This document shows, piece by piece, positions 50,307-59,473 of a stretch of DNA of 64,000 bases. How positions within the stretch are numbered: the stretch's first letter is position 1; every line of letters begins with the position of its first letter. The position numbers were made by a program, and so were the translations under genes. The stretch is taken from assembly GCF_009712225.1 (NCBI RefSeq), contig NZ_WASP01000012.1:36909-100908 (forward strand), given 5' to 3'. Under the pieces are notes generated by a model that saw only the letters and a list, made by a program, of their open reading frames with translations, did not search any database and was not told the origin of the DNA. This DNA comes from Desulfovibrio sp. (GTDB taxonomy: Bacteria > Desulfobacterota > Desulfovibrionia > Desulfovibrionales > Desulfovibrionaceae).

Positions 50307-50492
50307 CTACTCCGACGGATCTCCCTCGGTAGGCAAGGACATTCCTTCGGCTTTCAATCCGGCCTTCAGCAGCCGGCGAACAGCCTCGTTCTCGGTGCCG
50401 ACCCGGTTCTGGAATCGCCAGTCGTTGATCACCTTGCGCAAGCTTGAGCCCAGGCTCAACTGCATCCGCTCATTTGTCAGTTTTTCCGCCAT
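50307..50492 (-). CDS. ribbon-helix-helix-like small DNA-binding protein, 61 aa
   Basis: The order MAEKLTNERMQLSLGSSL, then INDWRFQNRVGTENEAVRRLL fits a ribbon-helix-helix repressor: one beta strand and two helices with the GTENEA turn. A direct repeat TTACATATGTT / TTACACAAGTT, 18 bp apart, lies upstream and may be its operator. It could regulate the downstream genes and itself. No toxin partner is evident. Confidence 0.62.
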   Translation of the reverse strand: MAEKLTNERMQLSLGSSLRKVINDWRFQNRVGTENEAVRRLLKAGLKAEGMSLPTEGDPSE

Positions 50493-50536
50493 GCCTCCTC
50501 ATAACGCATCGCAGAGACATGCTCAACGCTTGTAAC

Positions 50537-50565
50537 TTACATATGTTGTGTGGCTTACACAAGTT
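50537..50565. promoter_or_regulatory. Direct repeat upstream of the ribbon-helix-helix gene
   Basis: TTACATATGTT (50537-50547) and TTACACAAGTT (50555-50565) lie between divergent genes at 50492 and 50673, 18 bp apart start to start, as expected for tandem repressor sites. Confidence 0.42.
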
Positions 50566-50672
50566 CTGTAATGGAATTTGCGTCGAAATGCGCGAGATAT
50601 TGCGCCTTAAAGTGTTGATGCTGGCCAGCTACGCTGCCTTGCAGGAAATCCGAAGAAGAGAGGTTTGCAATC

Positions 50673-51152
50673 ATGAAGGCTCTATCTATCTGGCAGCCCC
50701 ACGCGTCTTTGCTGGTGGTTCCCAACCCTGTTTCCGGGATTCCTTTTAAGCGCCATGAAACGCGTGGACGTCGGATGCCTGGACAATCTCACGGTTGGTA
50801 TGAGCCGGTCTCACAAATCGGCCAACGCATAGCAATCCACGCCGCTAAAAGTTTGTCTGAACTGCGCTGGATTCGGGATGGCGGTGACGAGGATTTTTAC
50901 CGCGCAATCCGGGCAATTGGCTATCCTGACCCAATGCAAATGCCGGTGGGCGCCATCGTCGGTACAGCCATTTTGAAACGGTGCCACCTCACCGAGAATT
51001 TGGTCGATCCAGGTCCCTTCGGCGACTTCTCACCGCGGCGCTGGGCATGGGAAATGGCAGACACCCAGCCATTGGCTACGCCGATCCCGTGTGTCGGACG
51101 GCAAGGCTTCTTCGACATCCCCGACAGTCTTCTCCTGGCAGCAGCCGCATAG
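50673..51152 (+). CDS. ASCH-domain protein
   Basis: 159 residues. MKALSIWQPHASLLVV and HETRGRRMPG at the start, GQRIAIHAAKSL in the middle and PVGAIVGTAILKRCHL mark an ASCH fold, a PUA-like beta-barrel thought to bind RNA or modified nucleotides. WAWEMADTQPLATPIPCVG, in parts, completes it. Such proteins are frequent on phages and mobile elements, often near DNA modification genes; here a DNA methyltransferase follows after 51 bp. Confidence 0.85.
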   Translation: MKALSIWQPHASLLVVPNPVSGIPFKRHETRGRRMPGQSHGWYEPVSQIGQRIAIHAAKSLSELRWIRDGGDEDFYRAIRAIGYPDPMQMPVGAIVGTAILKRCHLTENLVDPGPFGDFSPRRWAWEMADTQPLATPIPCVGRQGFFDIPDSLLLAAAA

Positions 51153-51203
51153 AAGCGAGCAAGCCCCTCCTCCTCAAATCAGAAGGCTCAGGGGATAACA
51201 GCC

Positions 51204-52736
51204 ATGGTAACGGCCAGGCAAAATTTTCGATCAAAAGAGCAAAGCTACTCTGGGGCTCAACCCGCTCCCGGAGAAGCCCCCGATATGATGATCGATCTCT
51301 TCGCTGATCCTCGCGCCACCGCGATCGACGAACTTCACGCCGCAACGGCGATCTATACCTGTAGCGACATCGTGGATGATCTTCTTGGCCGTCTCCTCTG
51401 GCCATTCGGCGATCGGGTTTTGGTCGACCCGAGCTGCGGCGATGGGATGTTCCTCTGCCGCGCTCTTGTTCGCCTGCTGGAGGCGGAGCCCGAAATCTGT
51501 TCGGGCAGAATTCTTGCACTGATGACGGGTTGGGAAGTTCATCCGCATGCCTCTCACTCAGCTCGCGTCCGGATCGGTGAGGTTTTGGTCGATTACGGTT
51601 GGAACATGGAGGACGCCCGTGACTGCGCAGGCCAAATGATCCGAAATGCCGATTTTCTCACCGCGGGGCCGGATATGCCAATCTACGATGTGATCGCGGG
51701 AAATCCGCCCTACCTCATTTGGTCTCGCGTGCCTGCCCTTCTGAGAGAGGAATATTCGGCTGTCGTGCCGCGGCACGCGCAGGCCGACCTGCTGCACTCG
51801 TTCCTCGATCGATGCTCGTGCTGCTTGAATGTTGGGGGTGAAATTGCCCTGGTCACCTCCGACAGGTGGTTGTTCAATCTGAATAGCCAGAAGCTGCGAG
51901 AGGCTCTCGGCCAGCGCGACTTTGGTCTCGCGCATGTCGAGCGCTTGGACCCGCGAACAGCATTCTATAGACCGAAAAATCGAAAGGCCGGGCAGCCGCC
52001 AAGGATCCATCCGGTTAGTGTTGTGCTCAGAAAATCGGATGCCGATCTCCGTCGCTTGAGCGTCTCTGCCATCTACCCGGACGCACCTGATTTTGATGCA
52101 TCGAAATCTGGCCCAACCCTCGAAGCGGTGGCCGACGTGCAGCTCGCCCCGTGGCTCGGGGGTAAAGGCATCTTTGTGGTCGATAAGATCGTTGCGGACG
52201 CTTTGCCTGGTGACCGTCTCGTGCCGGCTATCGACACGTCGGATGTCGTCGATGGCATTCTTCAGTCGCCAACGCGGTACGCAATCCTCACCTACCCCGG
52301 CGAGGAACCTCCAGAGGCCATCCGTCGGCATCTGGAGTTGACCATGGTCAGGATGTCGAATCGTGGGCTTCAGGCGCCCAAGTGGCAGCCGCCGGAGTCC
52401 TTCCACGCGCTGGATCTGTCACAGCCTCGCTTGATGGTGCCTCGGATCACTCGGAGCCTGCGCCCAATTCGCGTGCCGGCCGGTGTTCTCCCTTACGATC
52501 ACAACCTGACCATCGTCCAAGGTAAGGCCTTGGACCTCGATCAAATCGAGGATTTATTGTTGTCTCCGGAAGCTGCGGAATGGTTCGAGATCTGCACCCC
52601 GCGACTGGAGAACGGTTTCAGGTCGCTGACCACCACCTTGCTCAAGTCACTGCCGGTGCCGGAGCGGTATTTGTCGGGCTTCAGCTTCAACACAGAACTC
52701 GCCGATATGGGCGTAATGATCCGGACTCACTGCTGA
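51204..52736 (+). CDS. N6-adenine DNA methyltransferase (Eco57I/TaqI-like)
   Basis: 510 residues. The S-adenosylmethionine motif is VLVDPSCGDGMFLCRAL near residues 71-87, and the catalytic motif is YDVIAGNPPYLIWSR near residues 163-177 (NPPY, adenine-N6 class). A C-terminal region with LMVPRITRSLRPIRVP and LPYDHNLTIVQG resembles the target-recognition part of Eco57I-type enzymes. No restriction endonuclease gene is next to it, so it may be an orphan methylase or anti-restriction protein. It is preceded by AGGGG about 10 bp upstream and probably co-transcribed with the ASCH gene. Confidence 0.87.
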   Translation: MVTARQNFRSKEQSYSGAQPAPGEAPDMMIDLFADPRATAIDELHAATAIYTCSDIVDDLLGRLLWPFGDRVLVDPSCGDGMFLCRALVRLLEAEPEICSGRILALMTGWEVHPHASHSARVRIGEVLVDYGWNMEDARDCAGQMIRNADFLTAGPDMPIYDVIAGNPPYLIWSRVPALLREEYSAVVPRHAQADLLHSFLDRCSCCLNVGGEIALVTSDRWLFNLNSQKLREALGQRDFGLAHVERLDPRTAFYRPKNRKAGQPPRIHPVSVVLRKSDADLRRLSVSAIYPDAPDFDASKSGPTLEAVADVQLAPWLGGKGIFVVDKIVADALPGDRLVPAIDTSDVVDGILQSPTRYAILTYPGEEPPEAIRRHLELTMVRMSNRGLQAPKWQPPESFHALDLSQPRLMVPRITRSLRPIRVPAGVLPYDHNLTIVQGKALDLDQIEDLLLSPEAAEWFEICTPRLENGFRSLTTTLLKSLPVPERYLSGFSFNTELADMGVMIRTHC

Positions 52737-52770
52737 CTGCGGCCGCGAACCGGCAGAACATCGGAAAGTT

Positions 52771-52849
52771 GGTGTCCCTCCGCGCCCGGTGGTCATACCC
52801 ACGGCCACATTGGACCGGTGACCCCACCACCGGTTGGCGGGGGACCCCC
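52771..52849. repeat. Long imperfect palindrome, copy 2 of a dispersed repeat
   Basis: GGTGTCCCTCCGC plus GCCCGGTGG pairs with CCACCGG plus TTGGCGGGGGACC. The left half matches copy 1 (47167 onward) through GGTGGTC, TACCC and CGGCCAC; the centre is shorter. It fills the gap between the methylase and DUF4400 genes, both of which end here, so it may also act as a terminator. Confidence 0.58.
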
Positions 52850-52858
52850 CCCCGCGTG

Positions 52859-53467
52859 CTACAGCTTCTTCTGCATATTGGCTGCCGCATTGTTCAGCGA
52901 AAACGCCAGTCCGATGAAGACGAACGGGATGATCGCCGGCGAAAGATGCGTCGGGAAAGTCGAGATGGTCAGCAGCATAACCGGCGCCATGTAAATGCCT
53001 CGCTTGCTCCAGGTGTGAGCGCGCGGCGAGGCATAAGCGAAGCTGAATTTTCTGGCCTTCCAGCGGCAAATTCCGTCGACCCAGAAAGGAAGCGCAACCA
53101 AGAGACCAATCGGAGCCCAAGCGCTGATCCAAGCGCATCGAATGAAAAACTGCTGGACGGCGTTGAACATCACCGTGAGGCGCAATTTCCAGGACTGGTT
53201 CTTCAGGCTGGGGCCAAACCACTCTACAACGCGCCGGCGCACGCCGCTGTCCTCTATCGCCCCCTTATACCAAGCCATTCCTTTCGCTTCGATCTGTTCG
53301 TAGGCTTGGTCGCCAATTAGCAAGATGTGATCATTGTTTTCTGCAGATATCTGCTGCGCCATGTCCGTCGGCTGAAACAAGCAGAACACCATAAGCACCG
53401 TGAAACAGGCGAAGGCACCCTTGAAGAACCAGTTTAGCCCCTGCCCTCGCGAATCATTTCCCGCCAT
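52859..53467 (-). CDS. DUF4400 membrane protein of the transfer region
   Basis: 202 residues with hydrophobic segments near residues 15-32, 110-130, 155-172 and 175-192. The order traI-traD-DUF4400 is that of SXT/IncA-type transfer regions, and the sequence (GLNWFFKGAFACFTVLMVF near the start, KARKFSFAYASPRAHTWSKRG, in parts, before the last helices) fits the family. It is probably an inner-membrane component that works with TraD; its precise role is not known. Confidence 0.82.
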   Translation of the reverse strand: MAGNDSRGQGLNWFFKGAFACFTVLMVFCLFQPTDMAQQISAENNDHILLIGDQAYEQIEAKGMAWYKGAIEDSGVRRRVVEWFGPSLKNQSWKLRLTVMFNAVQQFFIRCAWISAWAPIGLLVALPFWVDGICRWKARKFSFAYASPRAHTWSKRGIYMAPVMLLTISTFPTHLSPAIIPFVFIGLAFSLNNAAANMQKKL

Positions 53468-53477
53468 GATTCCCCTC

Positions 53478-55361
53478 CTACGCCGCCTGCTTGATTTCTT
53501 CGCGCTTGATGAAGGGTATCCGGCCCTTCACCACCTGGCCGCAGATGTTGCCGACGAATTCGCAGGTTGGCATCTTGCCGAACATCGCCGAGGGATAAAG
53601 CTCCGCAGGCTCCTGCATCAGACGCTCACCGAGGTTGGCGTCAAATTCTGTACTGCCAGCTTTTGACGAACTTCCTTGCGTGTTCATCACGTATTGGACT
53701 GTGGTCTCCGGAAGGTTGTCGGCCAGGTATTTTTGGGTCTCACCATCCCGCAGCCGGAGCGCAATCCAACTGTTTTCGTTGCCGAGAACCTGGGTCGCCA
53801 TGTCTTTGTTGCCGAGCGCCGCAGCAAAGTCGGCGATGGTTTGGACGGCGATCGTTATTCGGAATTTCGCGCCGCCCGATTTATTCAGCAGTTGGATGAA
53901 GGGAATATGCTTCCCGACCTCGGCGCCCTCGTCGATATAGAGGTTTACCGGGTCGTCGATGGTTCCATAGTTGTAGCGCTGGCCTGACATGGTGGCGAGG
54001 TCGGAGAGGAACATCGCACCGATGCAGGACCCCACCATGGCGTCGGAGAGGCAGTCGAGCCCAAGGTACAGCACTTTGTTCTGAGCGATGATCTGACCGA
54101 TGTTGATCATCTCCCGCTCGACGTCCGTGAAATACTCGGGTGACAGCAGTTGGGCCAACGGGCCACTGGTCAGCATATCGAGGATAGGCAGCAGGACCGC
54201 GATCATCTTGCCGAAATGCTCGTGCGGATGTTCCTTCTGGGAAATCAGGCCTTCGAGGTCGGTGTTTGGCTTGCTGGGCTGCACATGCTGCCGATAGAGG
54301 CCAATGACGATGTCACACTTGGACCTCTTCCCTCCCTTTGACTTGGCATTGGCCTGGTATGCGCCATCGCGCAAGGACGGGTAGCTTTCCAGTGCCGAGA
54401 CGCAGTAGGCATCGAGCGCCTTCCAAGTCAGCTCCTCCAGCATTGCCGGGCTTTCGAGGGCTCGCCGGATTTCGATCAGTGATGGCTTGGTCCCGACCTG
54501 CAAGAGGCCGTTCACCACGGCATTCAGAGCGCGCTGAGAGAACGCGACGAACGAGTCGCCGCCGCTGCGGCTGCTGGGGATTAGGGAGGCAATACGTGAT
54601 GCCAATTCGGTCACGCGGTTAAAGGTGCACAATGGGTCCAGGCGAGCTGACTTTTCCGGGAAGGCAGGATGGAACCACACAAACTGATCGGCGCGGCCGG
54701 CGGCGATGCAGGCGCGCTCCACGGCTGCCCGGAGATCTGGATCGCCCTTGGGATCGATCACGATGACGCATTCGCCGCGCTCGATCGCCTGCGCGATAGC
54801 CAAGCTCAAAAAGACACTTTTACCGGCTCGGGTGGTCCCCACAATGAGAAGGTGGCCGAAGAGATCTGGAAGGGGGATGAAGATGTCCTTTTCGTTTTTC
54901 TCTTCCTCAAGGCCGTGAACCCAGACCGCGCCCTTGGTTTCCCGGTACTTGCTCTGTTCGCCCTTGGGAAGCGGGCCAACGAGCTTGGTTTCGTCCATAT
55001 TGTCCTGCACCTCTTTCATCAGTTGGCGATGGGTGCTGGACCATTCGAATCCTTTCCCGATCCACAGTTTTTTGGGATTTTTTCTCGCGATCTCGCGGAC
55101 GTCGTCCAATTCGATTTCCGTTTCCTCTTTCAGGAAGCGCTTGCCGCGAGTAAGACGCCGCTTCTTTTGGAATACCTTCCAGCCTTGCCGGCCGCGCACC
55201 AGCGCGGTCAGAAAAAGTGCCGCTGCGGCACCAATCCGGATCTCCATCGGCAACGGATTCTCTTCCAGCAGCGCCAAGATCGCCAAGCCGGACGCAACCA
55301 TGCCACCCGATGCCAGAAATTCGTAGGGCGGACGGAAAGGGTTTTCGTATTCAGCCTTCAT
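53478..55361 (-). CDS. traD: TraD, type IV coupling protein
   Basis: 627 residues. It is the ATPase that links the relaxosome to the transfer channel. Two hydrophobic stretches near residues 16-32 and 42-56 anchor it in the inner membrane. Walker A is LLIVGTTRAGKSVF near residues 171-184, followed by VIVIDPKGDPDL near residue 200, Walker B NLYIDEGAEV near residue 470 and a later IAVQTIADF. The sequence type is that of the TraD paired with MOBH relaxases (SXT, IncA/C, PFGI-type elements). It overlaps traI by 11 bp. Confidence 0.95.
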   Translation of the reverse strand: MKAEYENPFRPPYEFLASGGMVASGLAILALLEENPLPMEIRIGAAAALFLTALVRGRQGWKVFQKKRRLTRGKRFLKEETEIELDDVREIARKNPKKLWIGKGFEWSSTHRQLMKEVQDNMDETKLVGPLPKGEQSKYRETKGAVWVHGLEEEKNEKDIFIPLPDLFGHLLIVGTTRAGKSVFLSLAIAQAIERGECVIVIDPKGDPDLRAAVERACIAAGRADQFVWFHPAFPEKSARLDPLCTFNRVTELASRIASLIPSSRSGGDSFVAFSQRALNAVVNGLLQVGTKPSLIEIRRALESPAMLEELTWKALDAYCVSALESYPSLRDGAYQANAKSKGGKRSKCDIVIGLYRQHVQPSKPNTDLEGLISQKEHPHEHFGKMIAVLLPILDMLTSGPLAQLLSPEYFTDVEREMINIGQIIAQNKVLYLGLDCLSDAMVGSCIGAMFLSDLATMSGQRYNYGTIDDPVNLYIDEGAEVGKHIPFIQLLNKSGGAKFRITIAVQTIADFAAALGNKDMATQVLGNENSWIALRLRDGETQKYLADNLPETTVQYVMNTQGSSSKAGSTEFDANLGERLMQEPAELYPSAMFGKMPTCEFVGNICGQVVKGRIPFIKREEIKQAA

Positions 55362-57642
55362 GATTCCGGATCAACTCCAATTGATGGCCGTCTTTTGGAA
55401 GGGTACGGCGAACGAAAAATTCACTGTTCATCATGGCCTCGGTATAGGCACCGGGGGTCAGTCCCATGTTTTTGGCATACTGATTGAATTCGGCGGCCGA
55501 GAGTGTCAGGACACGGGCGCCTCTTTCGGCAAACAGCTTCAAGATGTCCTCTTCCACTCTATTTGGTTTGCTTCGATCCGTAGGGCCGAGCCCGACGAAG
55601 GTAATCAGAGGAACGAGTACCTCGGCCGGGCCTCGCCGCAGCGGAATCCAGCCTTGATCATCCGGTTCCCTAGCCGAGATCAAGTTGGCTTCAATCATGA
55701 TTTGACGGCCTTTTTCGTAATCCTTGCCTTCGGGCCAGGCCGCCTTCAGGAAGTGCGGATACCGGAGGAAGCACCCCGATTCGGTCACCTTCACAAATTC
55801 ATTTGCGTCGATCTGCGGATCCTTGATCGCACGCCAAAGCGGCATCGTCATCACGGGGTCAGCCATTATCAGATCGTCGATGTCTTCCTGGCAGACCTGT
55901 TCCTCCGATCCCGGCACATCGGATGCCAGAGCTTCCGACCCACCGCCATCACCGCCCTCTGCAGGCATCGCCTCCGGCGTCACTGCCTGTTCTGCGGCAT
56001 CGCTGCCAACCGCCGACTGGGGCTGCTCTTCTTCTTTCACCAGCGCCGGGTCAAAGGCCCTGCCGCACTTACCGCACCGGCCGCTCTCAACGTCTTCGAG
56101 CACTTTGTTGCAGCCAGGGCACAAGTAGACCTTCTCCGCCGCGGCGCTGTCTTCGGTGGGTTCAGCAGCCGCCACTGTGCCACAGGCGGCGGGGGGTGCC
56201 GCGTTCTCTACTTCGCTTGATTGGGAAACCGAAGGCTCCGTCTGAGAAGGTGGAGCCGCCGCAGCCTTCGGCGAACTGCCCTCCTTCACTGGCACGGGCG
56301 TTTTGATGGGCTGGCCGGGCCGGAGGGGGACAACATTATTTGGCAGCAGCACCTTCGGTGCGGGTTTCTGCGGCGCAACCTTCGGCGCAGGTTTTGCCGG
56401 AGCACCCTTCGGCGTCGATGGACTTGCGGGCGCTGGCTGCTGCTGATTTGTCTGTCCACTCCCTGGTGACTTAGCCTCAATCACACTTGGCGGATGGCTA
56501 TTTAAAATGCTGACGTCAGCCAGTTTCACGAAGGTCAACGGCTTTTTCATGTCGTCGACCAATAACTGAATCAGCACCTCGCTATCCGGCGACGGAACGA
56601 TGATCCCGCGCTCCAATAATATGCTGAGTAGCACGTCCGGGTTTTGGGGAATACCCGGGACATTGTCTTCCCTAGTCTTCGCGATCATCTGAAAGGCCAT
56701 CGCCGGCCAAACGAGATAAGCTGCGTCCGCCTTGTCGACACGAAGGTGCCACAGCGCTGATCCTCGAACGTTCCATCGCTGTGCGCCTTCGGTGATCAGG
56801 GCTCGAACCGCCTGGATCAGGTAGCGCTCCACGGGTACACCAATGCCAGGATCGATCATCGCACCCCGACGTTTCATGTCGGCACTTGTGCTTGCCATGT
56901 CGGCGGCGACAACGACATCGAGCAGTTTCCCTTCCACTGCCCCTGACACTGCGTCGAAAAAAGCGGCACGCAGGTCTTCTGGCTGCTCGCCGAGCCAAGT
57001 ATCAAAATCGCCTTCGATGATCTTGTGCGTGGGGTCAGACCACATGCTTTTGTGACGACCTTTGCGGAATGGCTTCCAGCGCAGAAAATATCGCTCAGTC
57101 TGGATATCGCGCGCCCAGGCGAGTAGTGATTGTTTGTTTGGGTTCCATTCGCAGTGACCGCTTTCGGTGGTCACTGCGATGTCTGAACTCACCTTTCCAA
57201 TATCGTGCAGTAGCCCAGCGACGCCGGCGAGAATCACCCAGGCGACTCCCCGTGCTTGCCGGCGTTCGGGGTACATACCGACGTCCCACACTTCACCATT
57301 GGCCCGGCGCGCTGCATAATGCGCAACCTCGAATCCGTGGCGAAGTAGGCCACCCGCTTCACGGTGATGATTATTTTCGCTAGCCGGCAGAAGGTGCACG
57401 AATTCCGTGTATTTCCTGATCACTGGCATGATCAGTCGCTCATATTCTCCGTTGCCCAATGCGATATCGCTGCGCAGCAGTCGCAGGATATCGGTCTGGT
57501 CGCGCAGCAGCCGATCGACCGAGGCGGCCGGCAGGCCCTTGGCAAAGGGCGGGCTTCGCGGAATTTCACCGAGTTTTTCATCGTCTGCAGCGATTCGCGC
57601 ACGAGCCTTTTCTTCTCGTTTCCTCGGCCACCAACTCCACAT
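55351..57642 (-). CDS. traI: TraI, MOBH-family relaxase
   Basis: 763 residues. The relaxase core has HHREAGGLLRHGFEVAHYA at ~92-110 and LLHDIGKVSSD at ~145-155; these give the HHH and HD metal motifs typical of MOBH (TraI_2) relaxases, which nick oriT and start transfer. HCEWNPNKQSLL, in parts, follows. A Pro/Ala-rich linker (~400-520) leads to a zinc ribbon, CPGCNKVL ... CGKCGRAF, near residues 525-545. The C-terminal domain (~620-763) is a TraI_2 C-terminal-type winged helix (GCFLRYPHFLKAAWPEGKDY, in parts). The zinc ribbon is unusual. The gene heads the traI-traD-DUF4400 operon. Confidence 0.93.
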   Translation of the reverse strand: MWSWWPRKREEKARARIAADDEKLGEIPRSPPFAKGLPAASVDRLLRDQTDILRLLRSDIALGNGEYERLIMPVIRKYTEFVHLLPASENNHHREAGGLLRHGFEVAHYAARRANGEVWDVGMYPERRQARGVAWVILAGVAGLLHDIGKVSSDIAVTTESGHCEWNPNKQSLLAWARDIQTERYFLRWKPFRKGRHKSMWSDPTHKIIEGDFDTWLGEQPEDLRAAFFDAVSGAVEGKLLDVVVAADMASTSADMKRRGAMIDPGIGVPVERYLIQAVRALITEGAQRWNVRGSALWHLRVDKADAAYLVWPAMAFQMIAKTREDNVPGIPQNPDVLLSILLERGIIVPSPDSEVLIQLLVDDMKKPLTFVKLADVSILNSHPPSVIEAKSPGSGQTNQQQPAPASPSTPKGAPAKPAPKVAPQKPAPKVLLPNNVVPLRPGQPIKTPVPVKEGSSPKAAAAPPSQTEPSVSQSSEVENAAPPAACGTVAAAEPTEDSAAAEKVYLCPGCNKVLEDVESGRCGKCGRAFDPALVKEEEQPQSAVGSDAAEQAVTPEAMPAEGGDGGGSEALASDVPGSEEQVCQEDIDDLIMADPVMTMPLWRAIKDPQIDANEFVKVTESGCFLRYPHFLKAAWPEGKDYEKGRQIMIEANLISAREPDDQGWIPLRRGPAEVLVPLITFVGLGPTDRSKPNRVEEDILKLFAERGARVLTLSAAEFNQYAKNMGLTPGAYTEAMMNSEFFVRRTLPKDGHQLELIRNHEG

Positions 57643-57859
57643 TGCCGATGTGATCCCTGCTCTGATCTCGCTTTTTCGACTGAACCCGCTGAGGAGAGAT
57701 CCCGCAGACAGCCGCCATTCCAGGAGGAAAATATAGCCAGGGGATGCCTTGCCAACTACGCCGGATTCTGCACGTTTTCGCGTTGTATTCCCCCTATATA
57801 TTGATCGGCAAAAAGTCTCTTATTGCGGGAGAACACTGAACAATCGGGCGCTTCTAAAA

Positions 57860-58540
57860 ATGCACTTCAGACTTCGGCAGGTTTGCTTCGGCGCATTAAT
57901 TGGTATGATGGCTACAGGCATCGTTGGCTGTGCCGACGACGATCCGATGAACCAAGTCGCAACGGGTACTCCCCAGCCGATTCTGGCAGATGTTCCGACT
58001 GGCATGCTTGTGCCCGCCGACTATCGTCCGATGGCACGCCTGGTTCAGCTTCCACGGGCCGGGGCTGCCTATATCCAGCCAGATATTCAGCAGGTCGTTT
58101 CCACAGAGCCGCCTTTGGCGGTCAAGGTGTCCAGCACCCCATCGCCGGAAGGCGTAATTCCTTCATCTCCACCAGTTGGGACGACATCACTGCAGGCGCC
58201 ACCTGCAGCCGAACAAAAGTTCCAAGTATTTTTCGACTTCGCAAAGGCCACGATCTCGGCTGCAGCGGAGCAGACATTAAGACAGGCCATGGTCAGCGCG
58301 CTGGCGTCCGACGTCACCACGATCTCCGTGACGGGCTACACCGATTCGGCCGGCACGGACCAATATAATTTGGCCTTGTCCGTGGAACGCGCCAAAGCGG
58401 TGCGGAATACCCTTATCAGATTGGGCATTCCTCCGGCCGAAATTGCAATCGCCGGCGAAGGCAAGACTCACCAACTCGTTCCCACAGCCGATGGCGTCCG
58501 CGAGCCACAAAACCGGCGTGTCTTGATCCTGCTGCACTGA
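57860..58540 (+). CDS. OmpA/Pal-type peptidoglycan-binding lipoprotein
   Basis: 226 residues. ATG at 57860 gives a lipoprotein signal peptide, MHFRLRQVCFGALIGMM, ending in GIVGC with the lipidated Cys at about residue 24. A Pro/Thr/Ser-rich spacer runs to ~115. The C-terminal OmpA domain has FQVFFDFAKATIS, VTGYTDSAGTDQYN and LALSVERAKAVRNTL, with the Asp and Arg that hold diaminopimelate. It anchors to the outer membrane and peptidoglycan. Beside the tra genes it may support the transfer apparatus; that is inference. The region 57643-57859 to the divergent traI probably holds both promoters. Confidence 0.88.
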   Translation: MHFRLRQVCFGALIGMMATGIVGCADDDPMNQVATGTPQPILADVPTGMLVPADYRPMARLVQLPRAGAAYIQPDIQQVVSTEPPLAVKVSSTPSPEGVIPSSPPVGTTSLQAPPAAEQKFQVFFDFAKATISAAAEQTLRQAMVSALASDVTTISVTGYTDSAGTDQYNLALSVERAKAVRNTLIRLGIPPAEIAIAGEGKTHQLVPTADGVREPQNRRVLILLH

Positions 58541-58574
58541 CATCCGCCACCATCATCGAACGAAGGAGACCTCA

Positions 58575-59282
58575 ATGTCCCTTGAGAAACTGTCACGCTA
58601 TCTGCCACTACTGCGGGTCTTCATGATGACTTCCATTTTCTACGGACTTTTCTTCTTGATCTCGTACAACGGCTGGACTTCCGTCCTTTTCGCCGGCTTT
58701 CTGTCTGCCGGCCTGGAGGCCAGGATCCGCAAGAGCCTCAAAGACTGGAAGCGGAGGGCTGAAGAATCCAATTGCCCGAGGTGGCGGATTCTGGTCAATG
58801 ACGTCGAAGTCGGCACGATTTCGGACGCCGAATATGCCCAGCTTCAGCTCGCAGCGTTTCGAGATCGACGGTTCTACTTCCGTCAGGTCTGTAATCTCTT
58901 TGCGATAGCACGTCAGATTTTCAACTGGCTGGTCTACTTGGTCCCCGGCGCCGTGTTTTGGCTGGTCTTCCTCGGGTTCGTGTTCTGGCCTCGTGAATTC
59001 GCTGCAGCTCTTACGGAATTCGTTGCGACCGTCCAGGACAAGGGACTGGCGCCCTTTGCGAATTCAGCGCTCATCCAACTCTTTACGCTCTCCCTGGCAG
59101 GCACCGTTTTTTTCGAGTTTATGTTCGGTCAGAATAAATTTGGTTTCATGAACCATCATGCAGTCATAGTGGTCGACTCCATTCGCGAACGCCTCAAGGT
59201 GCCGGTCATCGGTACGATGACCTTTGAGCAAATGATTCCGGTTGGAGTCGCTATTTCGACCGATACCGCCGGCGCAGCGTGA
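58575..59282 (+). CDS. membrane protein, 235 aa, possibly transfer-linked
   Basis: No family recognised. AAGGAGA lies 6-7 bp before the ATG. Hydrophobic segments near residues 15-45 and 115-140 and around 170-185 predict an inner-membrane protein with a cytosolic loop (residues ~50-110). It is 34 bp downstream of the lipoprotein gene and probably in one transcript with it. The hairpins after its stop suggest the operon ends here. Confidence 0.68.
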   Translation: MSLEKLSRYLPLLRVFMMTSIFYGLFFLISYNGWTSVLFAGFLSAGLEARIRKSLKDWKRRAEESNCPRWRILVNDVEVGTISDAEYAQLQLAAFRDRRFYFRQVCNLFAIARQIFNWLVYLVPGAVFWLVFLGFVFWPREFAAALTEFVATVQDKGLAPFANSALIQLFTLSLAGTVFFEFMFGQNKFGFMNHHAVIVVDSIRERLKVPVIGTMTFEQMIPVGVAISTDTAGAA

Positions 59283-59305
59283 CCCCGAGTGTCATTTTCT
59301 CTGAG

Positions 59306-59329
59306 GCCGAGGGCTATATCGCCCTCGGC
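59306..59329 (+). terminator. Strong hairpin after the 58575 gene
   Basis: GCCGAGGGC, loop TATATC, GCCCTCGGC, with no T-run. It stands 24 bp after the stop and may stabilise the transcript or assist the terminator at 59368. Confidence 0.5.
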
Positions 59330-59367
59330 GCGACCCTATCCAGCCCCGACTGGAATAGCCCCTCTTC

Positions 59368-59397
59368 AGCCAGGCACATCGCCTGGCTTTCTTTTTT
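59368..59397 (+). terminator. Intrinsic terminator after the lipoprotein/membrane-protein operon
   Basis: AGCCAGGC, loop ACATC, GCCTGGCT, then TTCTTTTTT. A perfect 8-bp stem with T-run. Confidence 0.88.
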
Positions 59398-59473
59398 CAA
59401 AGTCGGCCCCGTTAAAATTGCGTACGCCGGACGACGGGGTATTGTTTTGACAGAAAATTCCGGGAGTAAGTCA

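Noticed and set aside
57643..57859. oriT next to traI
   Set aside because: No nick-site-like repeat was recognised, and in related MOBH elements oriT is often far from traI.
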